Source of the DNA: Bacteroidales bacterium
GTDB lineage: Bacteria > Bacteroidota > Bacteroidia > Bacteroidales > FEN-979
Direction of reading: 5' to 3'
Length of the DNA stretch: 35,746 nt
Assembly (NCBI GenBank): GCA_017882335.1
Contig: JADGPR010000028.1
Location: 1 to 35,746 of the forward strand
Position numbers and translations under genes: made by a program. Below the pieces are notes generated by a model. It saw only the letters and a list, made by a program, of their open reading frames with translations, was not told the origin of the DNA and searched no databases. Of this stretch, positions 26,582-34,367 are shown in pieces. How positions within the stretch are numbered: the first letter of the stretch is position 1; each line of letters opens with the position of its first letter.

Positions 26582-26693
26582 ATTAGGTATTGGGTATTAG
26601 GTTCTGGGTACAATAGAGAGTTCCCTCTTTTTTCAAACACTTGTCACAAATCATGATACCCACACAACCTATACCTAATACCCAGTACCTAAT
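26582..26693. repeat. Inverted copy of the TAATACC-type intergenic repeat
   Basis: ATTAGGTATTGGGTATTAGGT (26582-26602; first 20 bases match) pairs with 26673-26693 with one mismatch, around a 70-base spacer. The words are the same as in the arms flanking the dehydratase gene (GGGTATTAGGTTCTGGG occurs here, and the downstream arm carries TATTAGGTTCTGGG). The spacer has a T-run (26628-26633) after a weak 4-bp stem. Confidence 0.8.
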
Positions 26694-26747
26694 ACCGATT
26701 GAGGGAATAAGGTTGTATATTATCATTCACTTTCCACTCTTTTTTTG

Positions 26748-26755
26748 TAAGTTTG
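26748..26755 (+). promoter_or_regulatory. Bacteroidota-type -7 box for the patatin gene
   Basis: TAAGTTTG matches TAnnTTTG, 24 bases before the ATG at 26780. It overlaps the TTG at 26753, which therefore is unlikely to be the start codon. Confidence 0.5.
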
Positions 26756-26779
26756 AGTACTTTTTGTCACATTAACAAG

Positions 26780-29071
26780 ATGCTTCGGAATTTCACTTTC
26801 TTTGTTCTTCTCATTTTTGCTTTTCTATCCGCATCGGTCCGGGCTCAGAAAGTAGCCCTGGTGCTCAGTGGTGGCGGTTCCCGTGGAGTAGCGCACATCG
26901 GCGTGATCCGGGCACTGGAAGAGAATCAAATTCCCATCGACTATATTGTAGGCACCTCAATCGGAGCCATCGTCGGGAGCCTTTATGCAAGCGGGTATAC
27001 GGCCGATGAAATGGAACAACTCATGGATTCTGAAGCTTTTCAGCGTTGGGCGGCAGGGGTTATGGATGACCAGTACATTTATTATTACCGGAAGGAAGAT
27101 CCCAACGGCGGATGGGTTTCCCTGGATTTCGATTTCAAAAAAAAGCTGACATCTCAGCTTCCGACCAACCTTATTTCCCCCTACGAAATGGATTATGCTT
27201 TTCTTCAGATCCTGGGACCTGCATCTGCAGCTTGTAACAGCAACTTCGACAACCTCATGATCCCCTTTCGCTGCGTGGTAGCAGATGTTGATTCCACACA
27301 AAAAATCACCCTGGGCAAAGGCGATCTTAGCAGTTCCGTAAGGGGTTCCATGAGCATCCCTTTTGTTTTTAAGCCCATTACCATCAACGGAAAACTCGTC
27401 TTTGACGGGGGGATGTACGATAACTTCCCTACCGATGTTGCCGTAAAGGAGTTTCACCCGGATGTGATCATCGGCAGCAGGGTGGCCGAACGTTATAGCA
27501 ACCCCGACCGGGAGGATGTCGTTTCCCAGTTGCTGAGTATGCTGATGGCCCGGCAGAACGACAGCATCCCTTACCCGAATTCCGTGTTGATAGCCCCCAG
27601 CATTCCCAGCATCAACATCATCAGTTTTTCAAAGGTCCATGAACTTGCAGATAGTGGCTACCGGGCGGCCAAAAGAAAGATCACTGACATAAGGAAACTT
27701 GTAAAAGACTCTCTGGATCCCCGGATCTTGGCGCAAAGACGGGACGTTTTTCACAAAAAAGAACCTGCCCTTGTTTTTGATTCCATCCATATCAGCGGAT
27801 TAAACGCTGCACAAACCCGCTATGTGATCCATATCCTGAAGCATGGAAAAAGGCTGGTCAGCCCGGAAGAACTGAAAAAACAATATTTCCGTTTCATCAA
27901 TGAGGGTTTCATCAAAGGGATCCATCCCATTGCCAGATTCAACCCGGTTTCAGGATATTACGATCTCTATCTCGATATCCAGAAAGCCGAAAATTTCAAT
28001 CTCCAGTTTGGGGGAAACATCAGCATTGGGGCAAATACCCAAGGATTTCTGGAACTCCAGTACAAGTACCTCTGGACCAAAGCCCTCCGGTTTATGATCA
28101 ACGGCTATATGGGGCGGTTTTATAATTCCTTCAAAGCCAATGCCAGAATCGATTTCAACTCAAAAATCCCCTGGTTCATGGAAACCGGATATACTTATAA
28201 CCATTATGATTATTTTGCAACGACGACCTATTTCTTTGATGATAAAACCCCTTCCTATGTCAGGCAACGTGAATATTTCGGGGAAATCCGCATCGGGATG
28301 GCCGTGACCAATAAGGGGAAACTGGATTTCAGCACCGCCTATGCCTTTAACAACAGCACATATTACCAGGAAAATTTATTCTCGCGGCTTGACACGGCTG
28401 ATCAGACCAGTTTTAATTTTGTCAACCCGCAATTTTGTTTCGAATTGAACAACCTCAATAGGAAACAGTATGCAAGCGCAGGGGCATGTTTTAAATTAGC
28501 CCTGGGATATGTAAACGGGAATGAGGGGTATCTGCCCGGTACCCTGGCCCTAAACAAGAAGGAATTCAAAGCCAACCATTCCTGGTTTTATTTAAAGCTT
28601 CTGTATGATAATTATTTTCAGACTTGGGGACCGATAAAATTCGGCTTGTATGCAGAGGCTCACTTTTCCAATCAGCTATTGATGAACAATTATACCTCGA
28701 CCATCCTCAATATACCCGATTTTCATCCCGTACCTGAAATGCAAACCCTGATGATGCCTGCTTACAGGGCAACCAGCTTTGCCGGGTTGGGATTAAAAAC
28801 AGTCGTAAGGCTTTATAGAAAAATCGATTTCCGGTTGGAAGGTTATGTTTTCCAACCTTATCAGGAGATCACCGAGAACCCGGTGGATCAGACTGCCACT
28901 TTTGGTTCCGTACTTTCCGACCGCTCATGGATAGGGTCAGCTTCCCTTGTTTACAATACCTTCGTCGGCCCGATCAGCCTTGGTGTTAATTATTATGATA
29001 AGATGGCTGTACCATTTACCATCAATTTTAATATTGGGTACATACTGTTTAATAGAAAGGCATTGCCATAG
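26780..29071 (+). CDS. Patatin-like phospholipase fused to an outer-membrane barrel
   Basis: A 763-residue protein. Signal peptide at 1-22 (FFVLLIFAFLSASVRA). The patatin lipase domain (about 24-300) is complete: oxyanion loop SGGGSRGVAHIG (30-41), nucleophile elbow GTSIG (Ser60) and catalytic Asp209 in DGGMYDNFP. A POTRA-like domain follows (about 325-400; LVFDSIHISGLNAAQTRYVI). From about 405 to the end, alternating strands rich in aromatic residues (FNLQFGGNISIGANTQ, RFMINGYMGRFYNSFKANA) form a predicted 16-strand-type barrel as in Omp85 relatives. The layout equals type Vd autotransporters such as PlpD, so the lipase may be displayed on the surface, or stay periplasmic. Its substrate lipid is unknown. 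ATG 26780 is chosen over an upstream TTG at 26753. Confidence 0.93.
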   Translation: MLRNFTFFVLLIFAFLSASVRAQKVALVLSGGGSRGVAHIGVIRALEENQIPIDYIVGTSIGAIVGSLYASGYTADEMEQLMDSEAFQRWAAGVMDDQYIYYYRKEDPNGGWVSLDFDFKKKLTSQLPTNLISPYEMDYAFLQILGPASAACNSNFDNLMIPFRCVVADVDSTQKITLGKGDLSSSVRGSMSIPFVFKPITINGKLVFDGGMYDNFPTDVAVKEFHPDVIIGSRVAERYSNPDREDVVSQLLSMLMARQNDSIPYPNSVLIAPSIPSINIISFSKVHELADSGYRAAKRKITDIRKLVKDSLDPRILAQRRDVFHKKEPALVFDSIHISGLNAAQTRYVIHILKHGKRLVSPEELKKQYFRFINEGFIKGIHPIARFNPVSGYYDLYLDIQKAENFNLQFGGNISIGANTQGFLELQYKYLWTKALRFMINGYMGRFYNSFKANARIDFNSKIPWFMETGYTYNHYDYFATTTYFFDDKTPSYVRQREYFGEIRIGMAVTNKGKLDFSTAYAFNNSTYYQENLFSRLDTADQTSFNFVNPQFCFELNNLNRKQYASAGACFKLALGYVNGNEGYLPGTLALNKKEFKANHSWFYLKLLYDNYFQTWGPIKFGLYAEAHFSNQLLMNNYTSTILNIPDFHPVPEMQTLMMPAYRATSFAGLGLKTVVRLYRKIDFRLEGYVFQPYQEITENPVDQTATFGSVLSDRSWIGSASLVYNTFVGPISLGVNYYDKMAVPFTINFNIGYILFNRKALP

Positions 29072-29076
29072 TAACT

Positions 29077-29106
29077 GGTGAGTTGGCGAACTTGCGAATT
29101 GGCGAG
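29077..29106. repeat. Short-word intergenic repeat
   Basis: GGTGAGTTGGCGAACTTGCG then AATTGGCGAG: overlapping GGCGA/TTGGCGA words just after the patatin stop. It has no stem long enough to be a terminator. It belongs in style with the other simple intergenic repeats here. Confidence 0.5.
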
Positions 29107-29140
29107 TAATAAAATAGCGAAAATTTTCAATTAAAAATGC

Positions 29141-29148
29141 TACTTTTG
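29141..29148 (+). promoter_or_regulatory. Bacteroidota-type -7 box for the DUF349 gene
   Basis: TACTTTTG matches TAnnTTTG, giving a leader of about 70 bases before the ATG at 29226. No clear -33 box. Confidence 0.5.
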
Positions 29149-29225
29149 CAATTCAATCTATCATTTTACCGGCCCTGGTCGGACGCTGAAATCAAATACT
29201 ATGTTTAATTTGTTGACAACCGTTA

Positions 29226-31412
29226 ATGGAAAATTTAAAAAACACCCATCAGATTCCTGAATCTGAGAATACTTCACTTCAGGAAGAGAATTCTTCACCT
29301 GTTGAACAAACAGAATCCGAAATTAAAGAAACACTACCCACTGAATCCGTTCAGACCGAAGAAGAAAAGCCTACTGAGGAATTCCACGAGATCCTCCCTG
29401 AAATAAAGGAGGAACATACCGAAGATACGCCTTCGGAAGAAAATGACCCTGCTGAAAAACTCTTGGAGATTGTTCCTGAGTTAAAGGAGGAACATAAAGA
29501 TGTTCCTTCGGAAGAAATCAATCCTACAGGTCAGATCCCGGATATCCTTCCTGAAATTGAAGATGAACATATAGAAGATGTTCTTTCGGAAGACAATAAT
29601 CCTGCTGAGAAACTACCGGAGATTCTTCCGGAACTAAAGGAGGAACATACAGAAGATGACCTCTCGGAAGAAATCGAGCATGAAGCCCAGGAACTGGAAG
29701 AGGATCTTAACACGTTTTCACGTGAACAACTGGTTAGCGAGTTGGAAAAAGCCGTACGTGAACCCGATCTGAATTTGGTAAAGACCAGGATCGCCCTTAT
29801 CAAAGTTGCCTTCCTGAAGAAAAAGAAAGAAGAAAATTTACAGCAATACGAGAAATTCGCAACCGATGAAGGCCATAAGGAAGTACCTCCCACCGTGGAG
29901 GATCCACTGGAAATTCGGTTCAACGAATTCTTCAATATATATAAAGCCAATAAGGCTAGATTCAACGAAGAACAGGAAAAAATCAAGCTCCTGAATCTGA
30001 AGAAGAAGAACCAGATCCTCGAAGAACTGCGGGTTCTGGTCAGTTCGGAAGAGACCCTGAAGAAGACATACGATGAGTTTAAAAACCTTCAGGACCGGTG
30101 GAAAGAGATCGGGATGGTTCCGCGTATAGAGATCAACAACCTCTGGCAGAACTATCATTTCCTGGTAGAGAAATTCTTTGATAAGGTCAAGCTGAACAAA
30201 GAGCTGAAAGACCTGGACCTGAAAAAGAACCTGGAAGCCAAGATGGCTCTTTGCGAGAAAACGGAAGAACTGCTTCTCGAAACTTCCGTCCTGAAAACCT
30301 TCAAGAAACTTCAGAAATATCATGAAGAATGGAAGGATATCGGACCGGTACCGCTAGACAAAAAAGATGAGATCTGGGAACGCTTCAAGAATACCACCGA
30401 CAAGATCAATGAACGCCGGCGTGAGCACTACTCAAGGGTTGAAGAGGAACAGCAGAAGAATCTTGAAACAAAAACCGCCCTTTGTGAGCAGGGCGAAGAG
30501 ATCCTTTCCCTTCGTAACGAAACGGTGAAAAACTGGCAAACCAACACCAACAAGGTCAATGAACTCCTGAAGATCTGGAAAAGTATCGGGCCCGTTCCCC
30601 AGAAAACCAATACGGAGATCTGGAACCGTTTCAAATCGTCGCTTGATACCTTTTTTATCAATAAAAAGGATTTTTTCGATAAGCTGAAAGACCAACAGGT
30701 TCACAACTACAACCTGAAGGTGGAACTTTGCATGCAGGCCGAATCCCTGAAGGCCAGTACCGACTGGAAAAAAACCTCCAACGATCTGATCCGCATGCAG
30801 AATGAATGGAAATCACTGGGTCCGGTTCCTAAGAAATACTCTGATAAAATATGGAAACGGTTCAGGGCAGCCTGCGATGAGTTCTTCAATGCAAGATCTT
30901 TCTATTTCTCGAATCTGCAATCCAACGAAACAGAAAACCTGAACAAAAAGATCGATCTCATCAGTCGGCTGAAGGAGTCAAAGTTCGGGGCCGACAAGAT
31001 CGAGAATCTGAATATCCTGAAGAATTTCCAGCGTGAATGGACCGAGATCGGCCATATTCCGATAAAAGAAAAAGACAAGCTTCAGAATGAATTCCGAAGC
31101 CTCATCAATGAATTCCTCGACAAGCTGAATATCAGTGAACTGGAAATGACAGCTCTGTCGTATCAGAACCATATTGAAGTGCTCAGGAATGATCCCCAGT
31201 CGAAAAGGCTGATCAGCAAAGAACGGGAGATCCTTTCCGGGAAGATCCTTAAAATGAAGGAAGACATCAACCTATGGGAAAACAATATCGGCTTCCTTGC
31301 CAATTCGAAGAATGCTGCAATCCTGAAAGAAGAGTTCGAGAAGAAGATTAACAAGTCGAAGAGTGATGTCATGGTGATGGAAGCCAAACTCAAATTGCTA
31401 AGGACTCAATAA
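29226..31412 (+). CDS. DUF349 repeat protein with acidic N-terminal repeats
   Basis: A 728-residue, probably cytoplasmic protein of unknown function, found broadly in Bacteroidota. Residues 55-157 are four copies of a 25-26 residue acidic unit of the form EILPELKEEHTED...NPAEKLP. The rest is almost all helical and charged, with five DUF349 repeats recognisable by RWKEIGMVP, EWKDIGPVP, IWKSIGPVP, EWKSLGPVP and EWTEIGHIP. Each is about 70 residues and most are followed by a Trp-xx-Phe helix (IWERFK, IWNRFK, IWKRFR). No signal peptide or catalytic motif is seen, so a scaffold or nucleic-acid/protein-binding role is plausible but unproven. It has its own promoter box and is followed by a GC-rich hairpin before aroC. 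Confidence 0.93.
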   Translation: MENLKNTHQIPESENTSLQEENSSPVEQTESEIKETLPTESVQTEEEKPTEEFHEILPEIKEEHTEDTPSEENDPAEKLLEIVPELKEEHKDVPSEEINPTGQIPDILPEIEDEHIEDVLSEDNNPAEKLPEILPELKEEHTEDDLSEEIEHEAQELEEDLNTFSREQLVSELEKAVREPDLNLVKTRIALIKVAFLKKKKEENLQQYEKFATDEGHKEVPPTVEDPLEIRFNEFFNIYKANKARFNEEQEKIKLLNLKKKNQILEELRVLVSSEETLKKTYDEFKNLQDRWKEIGMVPRIEINNLWQNYHFLVEKFFDKVKLNKELKDLDLKKNLEAKMALCEKTEELLLETSVLKTFKKLQKYHEEWKDIGPVPLDKKDEIWERFKNTTDKINERRREHYSRVEEEQQKNLETKTALCEQGEEILSLRNETVKNWQTNTNKVNELLKIWKSIGPVPQKTNTEIWNRFKSSLDTFFINKKDFFDKLKDQQVHNYNLKVELCMQAESLKASTDWKKTSNDLIRMQNEWKSLGPVPKKYSDKIWKRFRAACDEFFNARSFYFSNLQSNETENLNKKIDLISRLKESKFGADKIENLNILKNFQREWTEIGHIPIKEKDKLQNEFRSLINEFLDKLNISELEMTALSYQNHIEVLRNDPQSKRLISKEREILSGKILKMKEDINLWENNIGFLANSKNAAILKEEFEKKINKSKSDVMVMEAKLKLLRTQ
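29388..29696 (+). repeat. In-frame minisatellite, four 75-78 base units
   Basis: The four acidic protein units are also repeats at DNA level (GAGATCCTCCCTGAAATAAA, GAGATTGTTCCTGAGTTAAA and so on, each followed by GAGGAACAT or a close variant). All units are multiples of three, so copy-number change would keep the frame. Confidence 0.8.
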
Positions 31413-31422
31413 TTTTTCGTTA

Positions 31423-31447
31423 CGCGTTACGTGTCACGCGTAACGCG
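31423..31447. repeat. GC-rich perfect hairpin between DUF349 gene and aroC
   Basis: CGCGTTACG, loop TGTCACG, CGTAACGCG: a perfect 9-bp stem, with further TTACGCG/ACGCG words on either side (31418-31455). No T-run follows, so it is not a standard intrinsic terminator. It begins 10 bases after the DUF349 stop and ends 16 bases before the aroC ATG. Confidence 0.7.
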
Positions 31448-31463
31448 CCACGTATGTTAAATC

Positions 31464-32543
31464 ATGTCTGGAAACGCTATCGGCCGCACTTTGGTATTAA
31501 CAACCTTCGGTGAGTCTCACGGGCCTGCCGTAGGAGGAATTCTGGATGGATTTCCTTCCCTGATCGATATTGATCTTGATTTCATACAATCGGAATTGAA
31601 CCGCCGCAAGACCGGACAGGCTTTCTTTTCTTCTGCGCGGAAAGAGGATGACCATTTTGAAATCCTTTCCGGTGTTTTTAAAGGAAAATCTACCGGTGCA
31701 CCGATCGCCTTCATGGTGCGGAATACTGATGCCAAACCCGAACATTACCTGCAATTAAAAGATGCTTATCGTTCTTCCCATGCCGATTTTACCTGGGAAA
31801 AGAAATTCGGGTTCCGAGATTACCGCGGCGGCGGAAGGGCATCGGCCAGGGAAACAGTGGCCCGGGTCATCGGCGGGGCACTTGCAAAATTATTTCTCCG
31901 GAAACAAGACATATCTGTAACAGGTTATGTTTCACAGATAGGAAATTGCAGATTGGATGAAAATTTTATTTTCAAAGATTTTGCTGCCATACTTTCCAGC
32001 CCTGTCGGCTGTCCGGACCCTGTAACCGAAGCCGGAATGATCGGGTTGCTGAAAGCCGCCAAAGCCGAAGGCGACACGTTGGGAGGCATCATATCCTGCA
32101 GGATAACCGGAGCCTCTGCCGGCTTGGGAGAACCGGTTTTTGATAAGCTTTCTGCCGACCTGGCAAAAGCGATGCTTAGTATTCCTTCCGTGAAAGGCTT
32201 TGAATATGGTTCCGGCTTCGCTGCAGCCAGCATGAAAGGATCGGAACACAATGACATCTTCATCACCCGTAACCAGGCCATAACCACGAAGACAAACCGT
32301 TCAGGCGGGATCCAGGGCGGCATCTCCAACGGAAATGAGATCTTCTTCCGGGTTGCCTTTAAACCGGTGGCATCCCTGATGATTAACCAGGAAACCGTAA
32401 ACCGGGAAGGGGAAAAAGTTGTACTGAAAGGAAAAGGAAGATATGACGTATGCGTGGTTCCCCGTGCCATCGTAATTGTGGAAGCCATGGCAGCTTTGGT
32501 CATCGCCGACCATTATCTCAGGCAGCGACAACCGGCAGGGTGA
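31464..32543 (+). CDS. aroC: Chorismate synthase
   Basis: AroC makes chorismate from 5-enolpyruvylshikimate-3-phosphate with reduced FMN, the final shikimate-pathway step in the cytoplasm. The 359-residue length is normal. Signatures: FGESHGPAVGGILDGFP (about 15-31), SSHADFTWEKKFGFRDYRGG with the conserved His, and GGGRASARETVARVIGG. The third signature, usually RHDPC, reads RYDVCVVPRAIVIVEAM, a slight variant that keeps Asp. The TNRSGGIQGGISNG segment for FMN/phosphate binding is intact. The start ATG gives MSGNAIGRTLVLTTFGESHG, as expected. Its last 26 bases overlap the end of the convergent histidine kinase gene. No promoter box is visible, so it may be read from the DUF349 promoter. Confidence 0.97.
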   Translation: MSGNAIGRTLVLTTFGESHGPAVGGILDGFPSLIDIDLDFIQSELNRRKTGQAFFSSARKEDDHFEILSGVFKGKSTGAPIAFMVRNTDAKPEHYLQLKDAYRSSHADFTWEKKFGFRDYRGGGRASARETVARVIGGALAKLFLRKQDISVTGYVSQIGNCRLDENFIFKDFAAILSSPVGCPDPVTEAGMIGLLKAAKAEGDTLGGIISCRITGASAGLGEPVFDKLSADLAKAMLSIPSVKGFEYGSGFAAASMKGSEHNDIFITRNQAITTKTNRSGGIQGGISNGNEIFFRVAFKPVASLMINQETVNREGEKVVLKGKGRYDVCVVPRAIVIVEAMAALVIADHYLRQRQPAG

Positions 32544-34356
32544 AACTGAAAACACTTCCCTCACCTGGTTTGCTCTCCACCCAGATTTGTCCCTTTTGTT
32601 TTGAGATAAAATCTTTTGAGATGGCAAGTCCGAGCCCGGTACCGCTCTGGATAGATCCGGGAACCTTGAAAAACTTCTCAAAAACCCTGTCAAGATATTG
32701 TTTTTCAATTCCATTCCCAAAATCCCTCACTGAAAACTTTACCGCTTTCTCTTCAGCAATCACTTCAAGGATGACTTCACGCCTTGTTCCGGAATAATGA
32801 ATGGCGTTATTTACCAGGTTAATCAGCACCCAGGCGGTTTTTTCCGCATCGGCATTCACAAACTGAAGGTTATCCGACATATTAAGGATAATTTTGATCC
32901 CTTTCTGCTCTGCCTGGTAACTCATGGCCTGCAGGGTATAATCCACGATCTCTTTCGGATCCGTGGCCTGGGTATGAAGCAGGATGTTCCCGGTTTCGAC
33001 TTGCGTGAGATCAAGGAGTTCCCCCGTGATTTTCGATAACCGGACAATCTCTTCGCGAATGTTTCGCACGATGACCGATTGATCTTCATTCAGATTGCCG
33101 ATCCTCACATCTTCCAGGAGTTTCAGATTCAAACGGGCAGAAGCAATCGGGTTTTTTAGTTCATGCGATATCGTTGCGATGAAACTGGTCTTTGCATCAT
33201 CAAGTTCCTGGAATTTGGTGATGTTCCGGAGAATGATGAGATGGCCGATCACAGCAGGATCTCCTGCTCCGGTTGGAGTGATCCGGACATCAGAGATTTC
33301 TTTTGAAAAATAGGATTGCCGTCCGGCAGAAACAATCTTGATGGGTGTAAATTCCTTTGTTTTATAAGAGCCGTCCACCAGGTCACGGATAATATTCTGA
33401 AACAGGTTGTTACGGGCAGCCACATCCGGTGCATATTGCCCCACAATGTCTTTCGACTGCAATCCGAGTAAATCGCAGGCAACAGGATTTGCGAAGATCA
33501 CCCTGCTGCTTTCATCCACCCCGATGATGGCATCATTCATGGTACTTATGATGGCCTCGATCCGCTTTTTCTCAAACAGGATCTGGGAAAGATTGCTTTT
33601 TTCAAATTCGTTCAACTTGATGGCCATGGTATTAAATGCCTCTGCAACTTCTCCGAATTCGTCCCTCGAATGAAAATGCAATTGCTGATCGTAATTCCTG
33701 CGGGCAATTTCCTTGATCCCCTGGGTCAGTTCACGTACAGGGTTGGCAATGTTTTTTGGCAGGTTCAGCAACAGGGTAAAAGACAAGACGAAGCACAAGG
33801 TCCCTATAATCGAAATGAACAGATATGCCTGGTGAGAGGTGTCCTCCAGTTTGCCATTTTTCCGGATGATCGCATCCATATTGATCTCCGATACCGACGT
33901 GATATTTTTCTTGACATCCCGGTAAGTAGGCAGAAGCCGGACAAAGAAAATTTCTTTCCGGTCCGAATTGTCGGTTTTTACAGTGTTAAAAATATCGTTG
34001 TATTCCTCGAAAGAAGATCGCAGCTGTACAGCAATCTCCCGCTCTCCTGCTTCGGTAATATTGGCTTCTTCGTCCTGTAAATTTTTTTCAAAACTCCGGA
34101 CAAGACCAGCATAAGAACTATCGATGTTGATATTCATGCCGGAGAAGAGATAGGCTGTCTGCAGATCTTTCATATCATCCAATGCCACTGACATATGCTT
34201 TGCCGACACAATTGATTTGTAATTGTCCTTGAACATGGCATCTGCATAATTGGAGATGGTGTATATATATGCAGAACTTACCACCCATAGCACTACGATA
34301 ACCAGGAACAGGAACCCCAGCCCGATGAATAATTTCGATTTAATTCTAAGCTTCAT
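32518..34356 (-). CDS. Membrane sensor histidine kinase (HAMP, PAS, HisKA, HATPase), KdpD partner
   Basis: A 612-residue inner-membrane kinase. Membrane segments at about 8-30 and 178-199 enclose a helical periplasmic sensor domain of about 145 residues. HAMP follows (about 200-252; NIANPVRELTQGI), then PAS (about 262-380; AIISTMNDAIIGVDESSRVIFA). HisKA carries the phospho-acceptor His398 in ISHELKNP. The ATPase domain has NLVNNAIHYS (N box), DFGNGI (G1), FEKFF (F box) and GTGLGLAIS (G2), all intact. It begins 11 bases after the KdpD-like gene, so the two very likely form one split KdpD-type sensor for potassium or turgor. No response regulator gene is in the window. It ends overlapping aroC by 26 bases on the opposite strand. 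Confidence 0.93.
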   Translation of the reverse strand: MKLRIKSKLFIGLGFLFLVIVVLWVVSSAYIYTISNYADAMFKDNYKSIVSAKHMSVALDDMKDLQTAYLFSGMNINIDSSYAGLVRSFEKNLQDEEANITEAGEREIAVQLRSSFEEYNDIFNTVKTDNSDRKEIFFVRLLPTYRDVKKNITSVSEINMDAIIRKNGKLEDTSHQAYLFISIIGTLCFVLSFTLLLNLPKNIANPVRELTQGIKEIARRNYDQQLHFHSRDEFGEVAEAFNTMAIKLNEFEKSNLSQILFEKKRIEAIISTMNDAIIGVDESSRVIFANPVACDLLGLQSKDIVGQYAPDVAARNNLFQNIIRDLVDGSYKTKEFTPIKIVSAGRQSYFSKEISDVRITPTGAGDPAVIGHLIILRNITKFQELDDAKTSFIATISHELKNPIASARLNLKLLEDVRIGNLNEDQSVIVRNIREEIVRLSKITGELLDLTQVETGNILLHTQATDPKEIVDYTLQAMSYQAEQKGIKIILNMSDNLQFVNADAEKTAWVLINLVNNAIHYSGTRREVILEVIAEEKAVKFSVRDFGNGIEKQYLDRVFEKFFKVPGSIQSGTGLGLAISKDFISKQKGQIWVESKPGEGSVFSFTLPVVAA

Positions 34357-34367
34357 GGCAATGAGTT

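Noticed and set aside
26615-26634. Intrinsic terminator after the gamma-lyase-like gene
   Set aside because: A T-run is present but the stem AGAG/CTCT is only 4 bp, too weak to call.
26753-26779. TTG start for the patatin gene
   Set aside because: It lies within a promoter-like TAAGTTTG and precedes a clean signal peptide that starts at ATG 26780.
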